From an uncultured Roseobacter sp. (GTDB taxonomy: Bacteria > Pseudomonadota > Alphaproteobacteria > Rhodobacterales > Rhodobacteraceae), in the NCBI RefSeq assembly GCF_947488185.1, contig NZ_CANKYM010000001.1, positions 1,054,001 to 1,118,000 of the forward strand: a stretch of DNA of 64,000 nt. Direction: 5' to 3'. How positions within the stretch are numbered: position 1 is the stretch's first letter; each line of letters starts with the position of its first letter. Of this stretch, positions 44,136 to 53,708 are shown in pieces. Made by a program: the position numbers and the translations under genes. The notes under the pieces are model-generated. The model was given only the letters and a program-made list of their open reading frames with translations. It had not been told where the DNA came from and ran no database searches.

Positions 44136-45497
44136 GTGCAACATCTGACAGGAACGGCGGCCACTCTTTATGAGGAAATTCAGGGTTTGCCGATTGTGTC
44201 ACCCCATGGCCATTGCGCGCCGGAGTGGTTTGCCGCGGACAATCCCTTTCCGGACCCGGCGACCCTGTTGGTCGTGCCGGATCACTATGTTTTCCGGATG
44301 CTGTATTCACAAGGGGTGAGCCTCGCGGATCTCGGGGTGGGCACGCCCGGTAAGGGGGCTGACCCGCGCGCGATATTTCGGCTGTTTGCGCGGCACTGGC
44401 CGCTGTTTCTGGGCACGCCGTCGCGGTTCTGGATGAGCTATGTGCTGACCCAAACGTTAGGGATCGAAACACCGCTATCCGAGGAGACAGCGGATGAGAT
44501 TTACGACCGGATTGCCGAAAAACTGGTTGATCCCGCTTTCCGCCCGCGCGCCCTTTTCGATCAGTTCGGGATCGAGGTGCTGGCCACGACGGATGGGGCC
44601 CTGGACGACCTGTCGCATCATGAGGCCATCACCAACAGCACCTGGACCGGACGCGTCGTGCCGACCTTCCGACCGGATAATGTGCTTGACCCCAGCGATC
44701 CCGATTTCCTGAAAAACCTGGGTCGCCTTGCCATGCACACCGGGGAAGACGTCAGTAGCTTTGATGGGTTCCTTGCCGCCCTGCGTGCGCGCCGCACATT
44801 TTTCAAGATGATGGGGGCCACGGCAACCGACCACGCGATCGAGGTAATCCATACGGAATGGCTGGAGGATCCGGACAGGGTCTATCAGCGGCTGCGCAAA
44901 GGCACCGGGTCAGAGGAGGATGCTCGGATTTTTTACGGCCATATGCTGATCGAGATGGCGCAGATGTCTGTCGAGGATGGGCTGGTCATGCAGATCCACG
45001 GAGGTAGCAGGCGCAATACGAATGCCACGGTCATGGATCAGTTTGGCCGCGACAAGGGCGCGGATATCCCCATTGCCGTGGATTGGGTGCGCGGGCTGGA
45101 GGCCCTTTTGAACCGGGTGGGGAATACGCCCGATTTCATGCTGATCCTGTTCACGCTGGATGAGACCACTTATGCGCGCGAGCTGGCGCCGATGGCGGGC
45201 CATTGGCCGTGCCTGCGGATTGGCCCGCCGTGGTGGTTCCACGACAGTGCCGCGGGGATTGCGCGCTATTTCGACCAAGTGGTGGAAACAGCGGGCTATT
45301 GGAACCTCGCCGGTTTCAATGATGACACGCGGGCCTTCCTGTCGATTCCGGCGCGGCACGACATGTGGCGGCGGGGCGTGGCGCTGCACCTTGAACAGCA
45401 GGTGACGCGGGGTGTGTTCGATCTGGCGGATGCGCGGGAGATCGCGCCCCTGCTGGCGGTTGATCTGGCGCGGGATACCTACAGGTTGACCACATGA
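44136..45497 (+). CDS. uxaC: Uronate (glucuronate/galacturonate) isomerase
   Basis: Converts D-glucuronate to D-fructuronate and D-galacturonate to D-tagaturonate. The 453-residue TIM-barrel enzyme has the metal-binding start LPIVSPHGHCAPEWFA, then GIEVLATTDGALDDL, VPTFRPDNVLDP, MQIHGGSRRN and GPPWWFHDSAAG, all family blocks. GTG start preceded by AAGGGGGA. The next gene overlaps its TGA by ATGA. Confidence 0.96.
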   Translation: MQHLTGTAATLYEEIQGLPIVSPHGHCAPEWFAADNPFPDPATLLVVPDHYVFRMLYSQGVSLADLGVGTPGKGADPRAIFRLFARHWPLFLGTPSRFWMSYVLTQTLGIETPLSEETADEIYDRIAEKLVDPAFRPRALFDQFGIEVLATTDGALDDLSHHEAITNSTWTGRVVPTFRPDNVLDPSDPDFLKNLGRLAMHTGEDVSSFDGFLAALRARRTFFKMMGATATDHAIEVIHTEWLEDPDRVYQRLRKGTGSEEDARIFYGHMLIEMAQMSVEDGLVMQIHGGSRRNTNATVMDQFGRDKGADIPIAVDWVRGLEALLNRVGNTPDFMLILFTLDETTYARELAPMAGHWPCLRIGPPWWFHDSAAGIARYFDQVVETAGYWNLAGFNDDTRAFLSIPARHDMWRRGVALHLEQQVTRGVFDLADAREIAPLLAVDLARDTYRLTT

Positions 45498-46705
45498 TGC
45501 CGCGCATTCTGCATATCGGTGTGGGCAACTTTGCGCGGGCGCATATCGCCGATTACACGCAGGATGCGGGCGGCTGGTCGATCACCGGGGTGAGCCTGCG
45601 CTCGGCCACGGTGCGCGATGGGCTGCGGGCGCAGGGCTATGATTATGGGCTGTCGGTGCAGGGGCAGGGCGTCAAACAGATCACCGTTTTTGACAGCGTG
45701 CTGGTCGCACCGGAGGACCCGCAGGCAGTACTGGCGCAGATCACTGACCCCGGGGTGCACATCATCTCGGTCACCGTGACCGAGAAGGGCTATCACCTGA
45801 CGCCGGAGAACCGGTTGGATCTGGAGGATCCCCTGATTGCGCAGGACCTAGAGGGTGGTGGGCCGCGTACGGTGATCGGGTTTCTGGCACGAGGGATCGC
45901 TGCGCGGACAACGCCGGTCACGGTGCTGAGCTGTGACAACCGTGCGCACAACGGCGACGTGTTGCGCGGTGCGGTGGTGGCTTTTGCCGCGGAGGCGCGG
46001 CTGGACATGAGGGCAGCAAAAGCGCGCTTTCCCAACAGCATGGTGGACCGGATCACGCCCGCGACTTCGGACGCGCTGCGCGCCGAGACGGGAGATGCGA
46101 TGGCCGTGCCGACCGAGCCGTTTCGGGAATGGGTAATCGAGGATCACTTTGCCGGGCCTCGGCCAGACTGGCCGGACGTGGTCCTTGCCAGAGATGTGGC
46201 CCCGCATGAGATGCGCAAGCTGCGGATGCTGAACGGCGCGCATTCGATGCTGGCCTATGCGGGCACCTTGGCGGGGCACACCTATGTGCACGAGGCGATG
46301 GCGGATGCGACATTGCGGAGGGCGGCGCGGGCGCTGATGGCGGAGGCGGCGCAGACGCTGGCGCCCGAAATGCAAAAGATGGCCTCGTCCTATGCCGCGG
46401 CGCTGGTGCCGCGGTTCGACAACCGCCACATCAATCACAGTCTGCGCCAGATCGCGATGGATGGGACGCAGAAGCTGCCCTACCGGATGATCGACAGTCT
46501 GCAGACGCTGCGGGATGGTGGGCCCGCGCTCGCCGCAGGCGTCCGCGCATGGATCGCGTTCTGCCGCGCCGAGGTGGCCGCAGGGCGGGCGTTGCAGGAC
46601 CCGAAGGCGGAAGAGATTGCCACCATCGTCCGCTCCGGCGGGTCGGATGCGGACTTGCTTGCGCTGGTTGGCGCGGCGGATCTCAAGGACGTTATTCTGG
46701 AATGA
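45494..46705 (+). CDS. uxuB: Mannitol-dehydrogenase-family reductase (fructuronate/tagaturonate reductase type)
   Basis: NAD-dependent enzyme of 403 residues that would reduce fructuronate to mannonate (UxuB) or tagaturonate to altronate (UxaB). Family motifs are ILHIGVGNFARAHIADY at the N-terminus, VTVTEKGYHL, VLSCDNRAHNG, NSMVDRITP and KLRMLNGAHSMLAYAG with the catalytic Lys/Asn/His. Both uxuA and uxaA are in the region, so either specificity, or both, would be useful. Its 3' end overlaps kdgK tail to tail by 14 bases. Confidence 0.87.
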   Translation: MMPRILHIGVGNFARAHIADYTQDAGGWSITGVSLRSATVRDGLRAQGYDYGLSVQGQGVKQITVFDSVLVAPEDPQAVLAQITDPGVHIISVTVTEKGYHLTPENRLDLEDPLIAQDLEGGGPRTVIGFLARGIAARTTPVTVLSCDNRAHNGDVLRGAVVAFAAEARLDMRAAKARFPNSMVDRITPATSDALRAETGDAMAVPTEPFREWVIEDHFAGPRPDWPDVVLARDVAPHEMRKLRMLNGAHSMLAYAGTLAGHTYVHEAMADATLRRAARALMAEAAQTLAPEMQKMASSYAAALVPRFDNRHINHSLRQIAMDGTQKLPYRMIDSLQTLRDGGPALAAGVRAWIAFCRAEVAAGRALQDPKAEEIATIVRSGGSDADLLALVGAADLKDVILE

Positions 46706-47564
46706 TCGCGCCGCGGTGCTGGACCACGCGGGCGGCGCAGTCATGGCCTGCCCTCAAGGCTTCGGCCTGTGGTTTTCCCTGCACGAGGGCGCCGAGGTAC
46801 CCGCCGTTGAAGCTGTCTCCGGCTGCGGTGGTGTCGACCACCCTAGTGGCGGGCGTATAGGTCTGATCCACGGGATCGGCGAGTGAGAGCGGTCCGGTTT
46901 CGCCACGTTTGAGCGCACCGCCGCCGGGGTAGGCTGCGAAGCGTGCCGCGACATCCGCCTCGGTCTCTTCGAAGAGGGCCATCTCGTCGTCGATGGAGGG
47001 CAGCGCAATATCGGCGCGCGCCCAGAGGGCTTGCGTCACCTCTTGGGCGGTTTGCCGATCCTCCCAGAGCTTCGGGCGATAGTTGCTGTCATAGGCGAAA
47101 CGCACAGGCGTGTCGGCCAGCCAGTCGATCAGGGCCAGCCGAACCGCGTGGGGCAGGATCGCCATGGTGATGCCGGAGAGGTAGATCAGGTCGTAACCGG
47201 CGAGCAGGTCAAAGTCATAGCCGCCATCCGCCTGAAAGAGGTCGCGCGCGGCAGAGGCGCTGCGCCAGTAGGTAAAGGACCGCTCGCCCGCGTCGGTCGT
47301 GGTAATCGCGTAAAGGCCGGGTGATTTGCCCTCAATCGTGCGGATCGCCGCGCAGCCAATTCCCTGGGCCCCGATGAAGGCGCGAATCTGCTCTGAAAAA
47401 GGGTCATCGCCCAGGCAGGTGACATAGTCGACCGAGACATCCCGTGCCGCGCGTTTGAGATAGATTGCCGTGTTGAGCGTGTCCCCTGCCACACCGACCT
47501 GCGCGGTGGTGCCTTGCATGGAGAGTTCGATCATGGCTTCGCCGATACAGGCCACGCGTGTCAT
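46692..47564 (-). CDS. kdgK: 2-keto-3-deoxygluconate kinase (PfkB family)
   Basis: Phosphorylates KDG to KDPG, the junction of mannonate and altronate branches with the Entner-Doudoroff pathway. The 290-residue ribokinase-fold protein has GEAMIELSM, VGVAGDTLNTAIYLKR, SYWRSASAAR-like FTYWRSASAARDLF, and the nucleotide/catalytic motif DTTAAGDSFNGGYLGAL. No KDPG aldolase gene is in the window. The start overlaps the EamA gene stop by 4 bases. Confidence 0.93.
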   Translation of the reverse strand: MTRVACIGEAMIELSMQGTTAQVGVAGDTLNTAIYLKRAARDVSVDYVTCLGDDPFSEQIRAFIGAQGIGCAAIRTIEGKSPGLYAITTTDAGERSFTYWRSASAARDLFQADGGYDFDLLAGYDLIYLSGITMAILPHAVRLALIDWLADTPVRFAYDSNYRPKLWEDRQTAQEVTQALWARADIALPSIDDEMALFEETEADVAARFAAYPGGGALKRGETGPLSLADPVDQTYTPATRVVDTTAAGDSFNGGYLGALVQGKPQAEALRAGHDCAARVVQHRGAIIPE

Positions 47565-48442
47565 CGCTGTTCCCTTTTCCAGATGATGAGGCCGGAGACC
47601 ACGATGATCACGGCCCCGATGACCGTCCACCGATCCGGCAAGTGTTCGAACACCAGATAGCTCAGGATTGAGAGGTAGATCATGAAGGAATAGGTATAGG
47701 GCATCAAGGTGTTGGCAGAACCGAAGCGATGGGCGTTGGTCAGCAGCTGATGGCCTGCCCAGCCGAAAACACCCAGCCCGATCAGGATCAGCCAGTCGGC
47801 AGCGGTGTCCGGCCATTGCCACGCCCAGACAGCCATTGGCAACATGACGGCGGTGCCAAGCGCGCCCATGTAGAATTGCATCGTTTCGGTGGCCACCACG
47901 CCCGCCAGCTTGCGCGTCATGATGGAGTAGAGCGCAAGGCTGAGCGAATTGAACAGCGGCAGCAGCATCGCGATGTGAAAGGCCTCGCCAAAGGGGCGGA
48001 TGACAACCAGAACGCCCGCAAATCCCAGAAGGATCGCGAACCACCGCCACGGGCCCACCCGCTCGCCAAGCAGAGGTCCCGACAGGGCGCAGACGATAAC
48101 GGGGCTGGAGAACATGATCGCCGAGGTGACGGTCAGCGGCAGGAAATTCAGCGCGTAGAAATTCGACAGGGTGGCGATGATCAGCAGCATGGCGCGGCTG
48201 ACCACCTGCCACATGTGCGTGGTCTGAAAGCGGTCGCGGGTGACGCCGCCCCGGGCGATCATTGCCAGCGAGATCACGAAGTGACCGGCGTAACGCATGA
48301 AGGCCAGTTGGAATGCCGAAAACCCGGCGATCACCAGCCATTTAGCGCTGGTGTCCACCAGTGAAAACAGGAACCACGCGCCAAGCATCAGGAGGATGCC
48401 GAAATGTGGCCGATCCTCGATCAGGCGCGCGGCCACTGCCAT
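47561..48442 (-). CDS. EamA/DMT family transporter
   Basis: Inner-membrane protein of 293 residues with ten hydrophobic segments arranged as two EamA repeats (~15-145 and ~160-285). The first has WFLFSLVDTSAKWLV, FMRYAGHFVI and LPLTVTSAIMFSSPVIV. The family moves metabolites, usually outward. In this operon it may export or import an intermediate of the uronate pathway, which is inference. It is flanked by kdgK and the hydroxyacid dehydrogenase on the same strand. Confidence 0.88.
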   Translation of the reverse strand: MAVAARLIEDRPHFGILLMLGAWFLFSLVDTSAKWLVIAGFSAFQLAFMRYAGHFVISLAMIARGGVTRDRFQTTHMWQVVSRAMLLIIATLSNFYALNFLPLTVTSAIMFSSPVIVCALSGPLLGERVGPWRWFAILLGFAGVLVVIRPFGEAFHIAMLLPLFNSLSLALYSIMTRKLAGVVATETMQFYMGALGTAVMLPMAVWAWQWPDTAADWLILIGLGVFGWAGHQLLTNAHRFGSANTLMPYTYSFMIYLSILSYLVFEHLPDRWTVIGAVIIVVSGLIIWKREQR

Positions 48443-48443
48443 G

Positions 48444-49331
48444 TTACTTGCCCATCTTGCTGGCGTAGAAATCGATCATCTGGCTGACCATGTTGTCGCC
48501 GTGGCCGGTCTCGGTGGCTTCGCGCAGGGCAGAGAGCGCGCATTTCGACATGATGCTTTCGACACCTGCCTCTTCGGCCATCCGGGCATAGTAGCCCACA
48601 TCCTTGGCGGCGTTCCTGATGGCAAAGGCCAGCTGGTTCGGATCGCCCTTGAGGCCATAGCCCGAGACGAAGTCCATCATGCCGGAATGCAGCGGCCCGG
48701 CGGCCATCACGTCGTAAAGCTGCTGACGGTCGATGCCCGCGACATCCGCCATGGCAAAGGCTTCGGCCATGGCATTGGCGACGGTCATGCCAAAGAAGTT
48801 GTTCATCAGCTTGATCGTATGGCCCGATCCCAGCGCGCCCAAGTGAAAGACGTTTTCGCCCAGGTCCTTGAGGACCGGTTCCACCTTGTCAAAGGCCGCC
48901 TTGTCGCCCGCCGCCATGATGTTCAGCAACCCGTCCTTGGCGTGGCTGGGCGTGCGGCCCAGCGGCGCGTCCATGTAGGTGCCGCCCGCCTCCGCGACCT
49001 CTGCGCCCAGGGCGCGGGTGCTGCCGGGCAGGGAGGTGCCGAAATCGATCACCACCGCGCCGGGCTTCAGGCCCGCGATCACCCCGTCTGCCCCACGCAT
49101 CCGGCTTTCCACGCTGTCGCTGGTGTCCATGCAAAGCATGATGATGTCGCTGGCCGCCGCCACATCGCGCGCGGTGGCGACCTCGGTGGCCCCGCGCGCC
49201 ACGGCGGCATCGATATTCGGGCGGGAGCGGTTGGCGGTGACCGTCATGCCATAGCCCTTGTCCTGCAGGCGCCCGACCATGGCTGCGCCCATCAGCCCAA
49301 GCCCGATGAATCCGATTGTGGGGTGTGTCAT
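48444..49331 (-). CDS. Beta-hydroxyacid dehydrogenase (3-hydroxyisobutyrate dehydrogenase family)
   Basis: NAD(P)-dependent enzyme of 295 residues. It has the Rossmann loop GFIGLGLMGAAMVGRL, the substrate-binding DAPLGRTPSHAKDGLLNIM, and the catalytic lysine in GHTIKLMNNFFG. Relatives reduce tartronate semialdehyde or oxidise 3-hydroxyisobutyrate or L-threonate. It overlaps the PhyH gene upstream by 4 bases and is followed by the EamA gene after 1 base. The exact substrate is unknown. Confidence 0.9.
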   Translation of the reverse strand: MTHPTIGFIGLGLMGAAMVGRLQDKGYGMTVTANRSRPNIDAAVARGATEVATARDVAAASDIIMLCMDTSDSVESRMRGADGVIAGLKPGAVVIDFGTSLPGSTRALGAEVAEAGGTYMDAPLGRTPSHAKDGLLNIMAAGDKAAFDKVEPVLKDLGENVFHLGALGSGHTIKLMNNFFGMTVANAMAEAFAMADVAGIDRQQLYDVMAAGPLHSGMMDFVSGYGLKGDPNQLAFAIRNAAKDVGYYARMAEEAGVESIMSKCALSALREATETGHGDNMVSQMIDFYASKMGK

Positions 49332-50242
49332 GTCCTGTCCTTTACGTCTTTTGGTTCTGAAATGGTGTCAAAGGCCCGTTTCTTCAGGCCTTTCTGGATT
49401 TCGTAGATGGAGATCGGCACATCCGGCTGCGGCTGCGGAATGCGCACCGGAATGTCCTTGAGCCGTGGGTTCAGCGTGGTGTTGCCGCAGAGCATGCGGG
49501 TGTCGTAATCCTTGATCCCATCCCAGCGGGTCATCGACCCCATGATCGGAAAGGCGTCTGCCGCCATCATCTCGTAAAACAGAATGCGCCGCGCGCGGTC
49601 AGAGGTATTCAGCGCCGAGCCATGCACGATGCGCCCATGATGGATGCTGATCGATCCCGCGGGGCCGGTCAGTTCCACCGCGTCCTTCGGGTCGAGCCCG
49701 TTTTCTTCCGGCAGCATCGCGCCCGCAAAGACACCGTCCACGTGGTGGTCATAGACCGGCCCTCTGTGCGAGCCGGGGTAGACCATCAGCGGGCCATTTT
49801 CGCTGGCCATATCGTCGATCAACACGCCAATGGCGAGGATGTCGTCATTCGTGTGCGGGTAGAACGCATAGTCCTGGTGCCATTCGACGGCGGCGCCATA
49901 GCCTGCCGATTTCATGTTCAGCTTGGTCGTGTGCAGCCGCAGATCAGGCCCGGCCAGATCGCGCGCTGGGGCGAGGATGTGATCGGAATACATCAGCTCC
50001 CGCATGACATCCGAGATCAGATGCGGCAGCTTGATCCGCCGCAGGCGGGGTGCGTCAGGCCGGTGGCTGTCTTCCAGATCGAGCCGGTCGTTGCTGGCGG
50101 TCATCCCGCGTGCTTCCTCCTCGAACCTTGCGATTTCGGCGTGGATACGGGCGAGCCATGCCGCAGGGATCTGGTTCTCCAGAACGAGATACCCTTGCTC
50201 CTGATAGAGCGCGATCTGATCGGGGGAGAGCACTTCAGGCAT
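49328..50242 (-). CDS. Phytanoyl-CoA dioxygenase (PhyH) family oxygenase, copy A
   Basis: Putative Fe(II)/2-oxoglutarate-dependent dioxygenase of 304 residues. The facial triad is complete: H122 and D124 in VEWHQDYAFYPH and H207 in HHGRIVHGSALN; an Arg pair (R218/R219) is in place to bind 2-oxoglutarate. Such enzymes hydroxylate or oxidatively remove substituents. Within a uronate operon the plausible role is oxidising a modified sugar or sugar-conjugated side group, which is inference. It overlaps the downstream gene (ATGA) and the upstream Gfo/Idh/MocA gene by 8 bases. Confidence 0.88.
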   Translation of the reverse strand: MPEVLSPDQIALYQEQGYLVLENQIPAAWLARIHAEIARFEEEARGMTASNDRLDLEDSHRPDAPRLRRIKLPHLISDVMRELMYSDHILAPARDLAGPDLRLHTTKLNMKSAGYGAAVEWHQDYAFYPHTNDDILAIGVLIDDMASENGPLMVYPGSHRGPVYDHHVDGVFAGAMLPEENGLDPKDAVELTGPAGSISIHHGRIVHGSALNTSDRARRILFYEMMAADAFPIMGSMTRWDGIKDYDTRMLCGNTTLNPRLKDIPVRIPQPQPDVPISIYEIQKGLKKRAFDTISEPKDVKDRT

Positions 50243-51236
50243 AGGCTGCCCCTTCCACTGTGTCGGTCAGCTGGGTTTCGATCTGCAGGGCGATATCGAG
50301 GGTGCGCGTGGCATCGGCGACATCAATGAGGGGCGTGGCCCCGTCGATCACGTCGAGAAAGTGGTCAAGCTGCGCCTCAAGCGGTGCCCGTGCGTTCTCC
50401 GCCTTCTGAAGGGGAACCCTTTGTGCCGGTTGGCTCCATTCCGTGCCAGACCAGAGGGTCATCGACGGGAAGCTGATCGCCCCTTCCGTGCCCATGATCC
50501 ACATCATGTCTTGCCCGGTGGTGCCGATGTTCGGGTTCTCCCCTGTGCCCGCTTCGAACCCCCAGGGGCTGGGGCTGGTGTCGGCAAAGCTGATGGTGCC
50601 GGTGGCGCCATTCTCAAAGACTAGCGCCACAGCCCCGCTTTCAATGCGGTTCCGTCCGCGCAACCCCGCACCACGCAGGGCGGTAACAGCCGCAATCTCG
50701 CCCACGACAAACCTCAGGATATCTATGTCATGTACCAGATTGATCATCACGGGACTGCCGCCTGCGGCCCGCCAGTTCCCGGCGAAATAGTCATCCGGTT
50801 TGCGCATCGCCCAGATCAGGTTGGCGCAGACCACCCTGCCGATAGTGTCCTCCGCGATCATGGCTTTGAGCTGTTGCACGGCGGCATGATACCGGCGGTG
50901 ATGTCCGACAAGAGAGCCGACACCGGCGCGCGCCACCGCATCGCGCAGGGCGCGCGCGCCGGTCAGATCGCCTGCAACCGGCTTTTCGATCAGCATATGC
51001 CAGCCGCGTTTGGCGGCGTAGCCCCCGTGACGGGCGTGCAGGTCCGTGGGTGTTGCGATGATGACGCCGTCCACTGGGTCCGCCACCTCCGCCATATCGG
51101 CAAAGCGTGGGACATCCGGCGCAAGAGACATGTCCGGATCGGCCAGCCCGACGAGGTGGCAGCCCGGATGAGCCTGCACCGCCCCAACATGCCGAATGCC
51201 GATCAGACCTCCCCCCACGACAAGGATGCGTTTCAC
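50235..51236 (-). CDS. Gfo/Idh/MocA family oxidoreductase
   Basis: Fourth member of this superfamily in the region, 333 residues. It opens VKRILVVGGGLIGIRHVGAV, has the lysine motif LIEKPVAGD, and the active-site block GGSPVMINLVHDIDILRFVVG. The GTG start overlaps the uxaA stop (GTGA), so it is coupled to altronate dehydratase. The substrate is unknown. Confidence 0.9.
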   Translation of the reverse strand: MKRILVVGGGLIGIRHVGAVQAHPGCHLVGLADPDMSLAPDVPRFADMAEVADPVDGVIIATPTDLHARHGGYAAKRGWHMLIEKPVAGDLTGARALRDAVARAGVGSLVGHHRRYHAAVQQLKAMIAEDTIGRVVCANLIWAMRKPDDYFAGNWRAAGGSPVMINLVHDIDILRFVVGEIAAVTALRGAGLRGRNRIESGAVALVFENGATGTISFADTSPSPWGFEAGTGENPNIGTTGQDMMWIMGTEGAISFPSMTLWSGTEWSQPAQRVPLQKAENARAPLEAQLDHFLDVIDGATPLIDVADATRTLDIALQIETQLTDTVEGAAYA

Positions 51237-52741
51237 ATCACCGCCCCGATTTGCCAAGGCACGAATTCGTAATCCCCAAGGCCCTGCGCTTCGGACTTGG
51301 TCATCTCACCACTGGCGACCTTCAGGAAGAGATTGTAGATTTCGCGGCCCTTCTCCTCGACCGTGGTGCCTTCGGAGAGGATCGTGCCCGCATTCACATC
51401 CATATCTTCCGCCATGCGCTGGGCCATCTGCGAGTTTGTCGCCACCTTGATCGTCGGGCTGGGTTTTGAGCCAAAGGCGGAGCCGCGCCCGGTGGTGAAA
51501 CACACCAGATTGCAGCCCCCGGCGATCTGGCCGGTGACGCTGGCCGGATCATAGCCGGGGCTGTCCATGAAGGTGAACCCGCGGGCGCGCACTGGTTCGG
51601 CATATTTGTAGACACCCATCAGGGGGCTTGTGCCGCCCTTGGCCGCGGCGCCCAGCGATTTTTCGAGGATGGTGGTCAGCCCGCCCGCCTTGTTGCCAGG
51701 CGACGGGTTGTTGTCCATCGATCCGAGGTTGCGTGCGGTGTAATCCTCCCACCACTTGATGAGGTCTACCAGTTTCTCGCCCGTCGCCCGATCCGTTGCG
51801 CGACGCGTCAGCAGATGCTCTGCACCATAAATCTCCGGCGTTTCCGCCAGCACCCCGGTGCCGCCTTGAGCTGCCAGCAGATCGCAGGCGTAGCCAAGCG
51901 CCGGGTTGGCGGTGATCCCCGACCAGGCATCAGATCCGCCGCATTGCAGGGCCACCATCAGGTCAGAGGCCGGACAGGGCTCTCGCGTGGCCTGATTGGC
52001 AATGGGCAACATGGCCTCGATCTTCGCGATGCCCAACTCGATTGTTTTGCGCAATCCCGCGACCGACTGAATGTTAATCACCTGAAAGGTGGGCCCCTGT
52101 TTCAGGCCGTAAGCCTCCAGCAACCAGTCGATCTGGTTCATCTCGCAGCCCAGGCCGACCATCAGCACGCCCGCATGGTTGGGGTGGCGCGCGTATCCCC
52201 ACATCACGCGTTGCAGCGCTTCAAAGCCATCCCCGGAATCGGCCATGCCGCAGCCAGTGCCATGCACAAAAGCCACCACACCGTCGACGTTGGGATAGTC
52301 GGCCAGCACCTCGGGCGTGAAATGCGCGGCGATCATCCGCGCGGCGGTGGCAGAACAATTCACCGAGGTGACAATGGCGATATAGTTGCGCGTGCCGACC
52401 TGACCGTTTTCCCGCCGATACCCCATGAAACTGTCGCGCTGGTCTTCGGGAACGGGCGTGACCGGGCGCAGGTCGGTGGCATAGTCGTAATCCGCGTCGG
52501 TGTTACGAAATTCGACATTCTGCGTGTGCACATGATCGCCCGCCGCAATGTCATCCGCCGCGTAGCCGATCACCTGCGCGTATTTGCGAATGGCCTCCCC
52601 CTTGGCGATGTCCTGGGTTGCGATCTTGTGCCCTGAAGGGATGAGCGCGCGGGTTGTGGTGCTTTCGACGGCCACGCCGACCTCCAGAGCGCGGGTGGCG
52701 GTCACAACGTTATCGGCGGGATCAAGACGGACAATGTCCAT
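51233..52741 (-). CDS. uxaA: Altronate dehydratase
   Basis: Dehydrates D-altronate to 2-keto-3-deoxygluconate in the galacturonate branch. The 502 residues have an N-terminal SAF domain (~1-90: GHKIATQDIAKGEAIRKYAQ) and the UxaA catalytic domain: YRRENGQVGTRNYIAIV, GTGCGMADSGDGFEAL, GLGCEMNQID, QCGGSDAWSGITANPALG, SPGNKAGGLTTILEKSLGA. Conserved Cys/His sites for iron are present. It is flanked by two PhyH genes and a Gfo/Idh/MocA gene in one operon. Some homologues act on galactarate or other aldonic acids, so the name is by family. Confidence 0.92.
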   Translation of the reverse strand: MDIVRLDPADNVVTATRALEVGVAVESTTTRALIPSGHKIATQDIAKGEAIRKYAQVIGYAADDIAAGDHVHTQNVEFRNTDADYDYATDLRPVTPVPEDQRDSFMGYRRENGQVGTRNYIAIVTSVNCSATAARMIAAHFTPEVLADYPNVDGVVAFVHGTGCGMADSGDGFEALQRVMWGYARHPNHAGVLMVGLGCEMNQIDWLLEAYGLKQGPTFQVINIQSVAGLRKTIELGIAKIEAMLPIANQATREPCPASDLMVALQCGGSDAWSGITANPALGYACDLLAAQGGTGVLAETPEIYGAEHLLTRRATDRATGEKLVDLIKWWEDYTARNLGSMDNNPSPGNKAGGLTTILEKSLGAAAKGGTSPLMGVYKYAEPVRARGFTFMDSPGYDPASVTGQIAGGCNLVCFTTGRGSAFGSKPSPTIKVATNSQMAQRMAEDMDVNAGTILSEGTTVEEKGREIYNLFLKVASGEMTKSEAQGLGDYEFVPWQIGAVM

Positions 52742-52750
52742 GACAGCTCC

Positions 52751-53698
52751 TCAGGCGCAGAAGGGGGCATCGCTTTGCCAGCGATGGATCGGGATATGAG
52801 CCCCGCCGGCAAGGTCTGCCCGGGCCTCTTCCCACATCTGCCGCCATGTGCGCCAGTCGGTCAAGGCCGTCTCCGGCTGGGCGGCGCTGCGGGCGACGAA
52901 ATCGGGAAAATGCGCGCGGCCGGTGGGTTGGCCGGTTACATTGTAGCGCAGATCAAAGGACCAGCGGAAGGCATCGGTGCCATTGGGCAGCGAGGCATGC
53001 GGCGTGAGTGGATGCAGCAGCACGATGCCCCCTGCGCGGACGGGCAGGGGCAGGGCCTGCGCGGGGTCGATGAACCCATCAGCGATGGCCGTCTGGGTCT
53101 TTGGGCAATGCGGCAGCATGGTGTCGGGGGTGCCGGGCATCACCTGCAGGCAGCCGTTTTCCTCCGTCGCGTCCGTCATGGCGATCCATACGGTGACCAT
53201 CTCCGTCTGGTCGGCCTCTTCCAGACCAACGCCACGATCCTGATGCCAGTCCGTCTGGGTGACATGGGCGCGGATTTCATTTTCCTGAAGCGCGGGGCGG
53301 GGCGGTTTGATCCGCACATGCTGGATCGGATTTGACGTGATCTCCGGCCCGATCAGGGCTTCGACAACGTCGAGAATGGCAGGGCATGTCACCAGGTCGA
53401 AAACGGCAGGGCCGAAATGCATCGGTGTATCCGGGGTGACTTCATCCCCGGGCAAGTTGATGTCCATGGGCTGGAACCAGTCACATCCGGCCTCATAGGC
53501 CGTCAGCAGTTTTTGCCAGAAATCCTGCTGCACGACCTCCTGCGGCAGCAGGCCGTCTGCAACCCAACCCTCGCACAGGCTGTCCAGCAGCGCGGCATAT
53601 TCGCCTTCAACCTGTGCCCTGATCTCCGCTGGCACCACGTCTTCCAGCACCAGATAGCCATCGGTGGCAAAGGCACGACGTTGGGCATAGGTCAGCAT
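52751..53698 (-). CDS. Phytanoyl-CoA dioxygenase (PhyH) family oxygenase, copy B
   Basis: Second putative Fe(II)/2-oxoglutarate dioxygenase, 315 residues. H152 and D154 in TDWHQDRGV and the distal H234 in LTPHASLPNG form the triad, with R245 or R251 available for 2-oxoglutarate. It is only distantly similar to copy A, so they are not a recent duplication. It lies between the TRAP permease gene and uxaA with gaps of ~10 bases, so it belongs to the same operon. The presence of two different oxygenases suggests two substituents or two successive oxidations. Confidence 0.88.
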   Translation of the reverse strand: MLTYAQRRAFATDGYLVLEDVVPAEIRAQVEGEYAALLDSLCEGWVADGLLPQEVVQQDFWQKLLTAYEAGCDWFQPMDINLPGDEVTPDTPMHFGPAVFDLVTCPAILDVVEALIGPEITSNPIQHVRIKPPRPALQENEIRAHVTQTDWHQDRGVGLEEADQTEMVTVWIAMTDATEENGCLQVMPGTPDTMLPHCPKTQTAIADGFIDPAQALPLPVRAGGIVLLHPLTPHASLPNGTDAFRWSFDLRYNVTGQPTGRAHFPDFVARSAAQPETALTDWRTWRQMWEEARADLAGGAHIPIHRWQSDAPFCA

Positions 53699-53708
53699 TT
53701 TACATTCC

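Noticed and set aside
48297..49406. Plus-strand 369-codon frame opposite the hydroxyacid dehydrogenase
   Set aside because: Shadow frame; the minus-strand gene has the complete Rossmann and lysine motifs.
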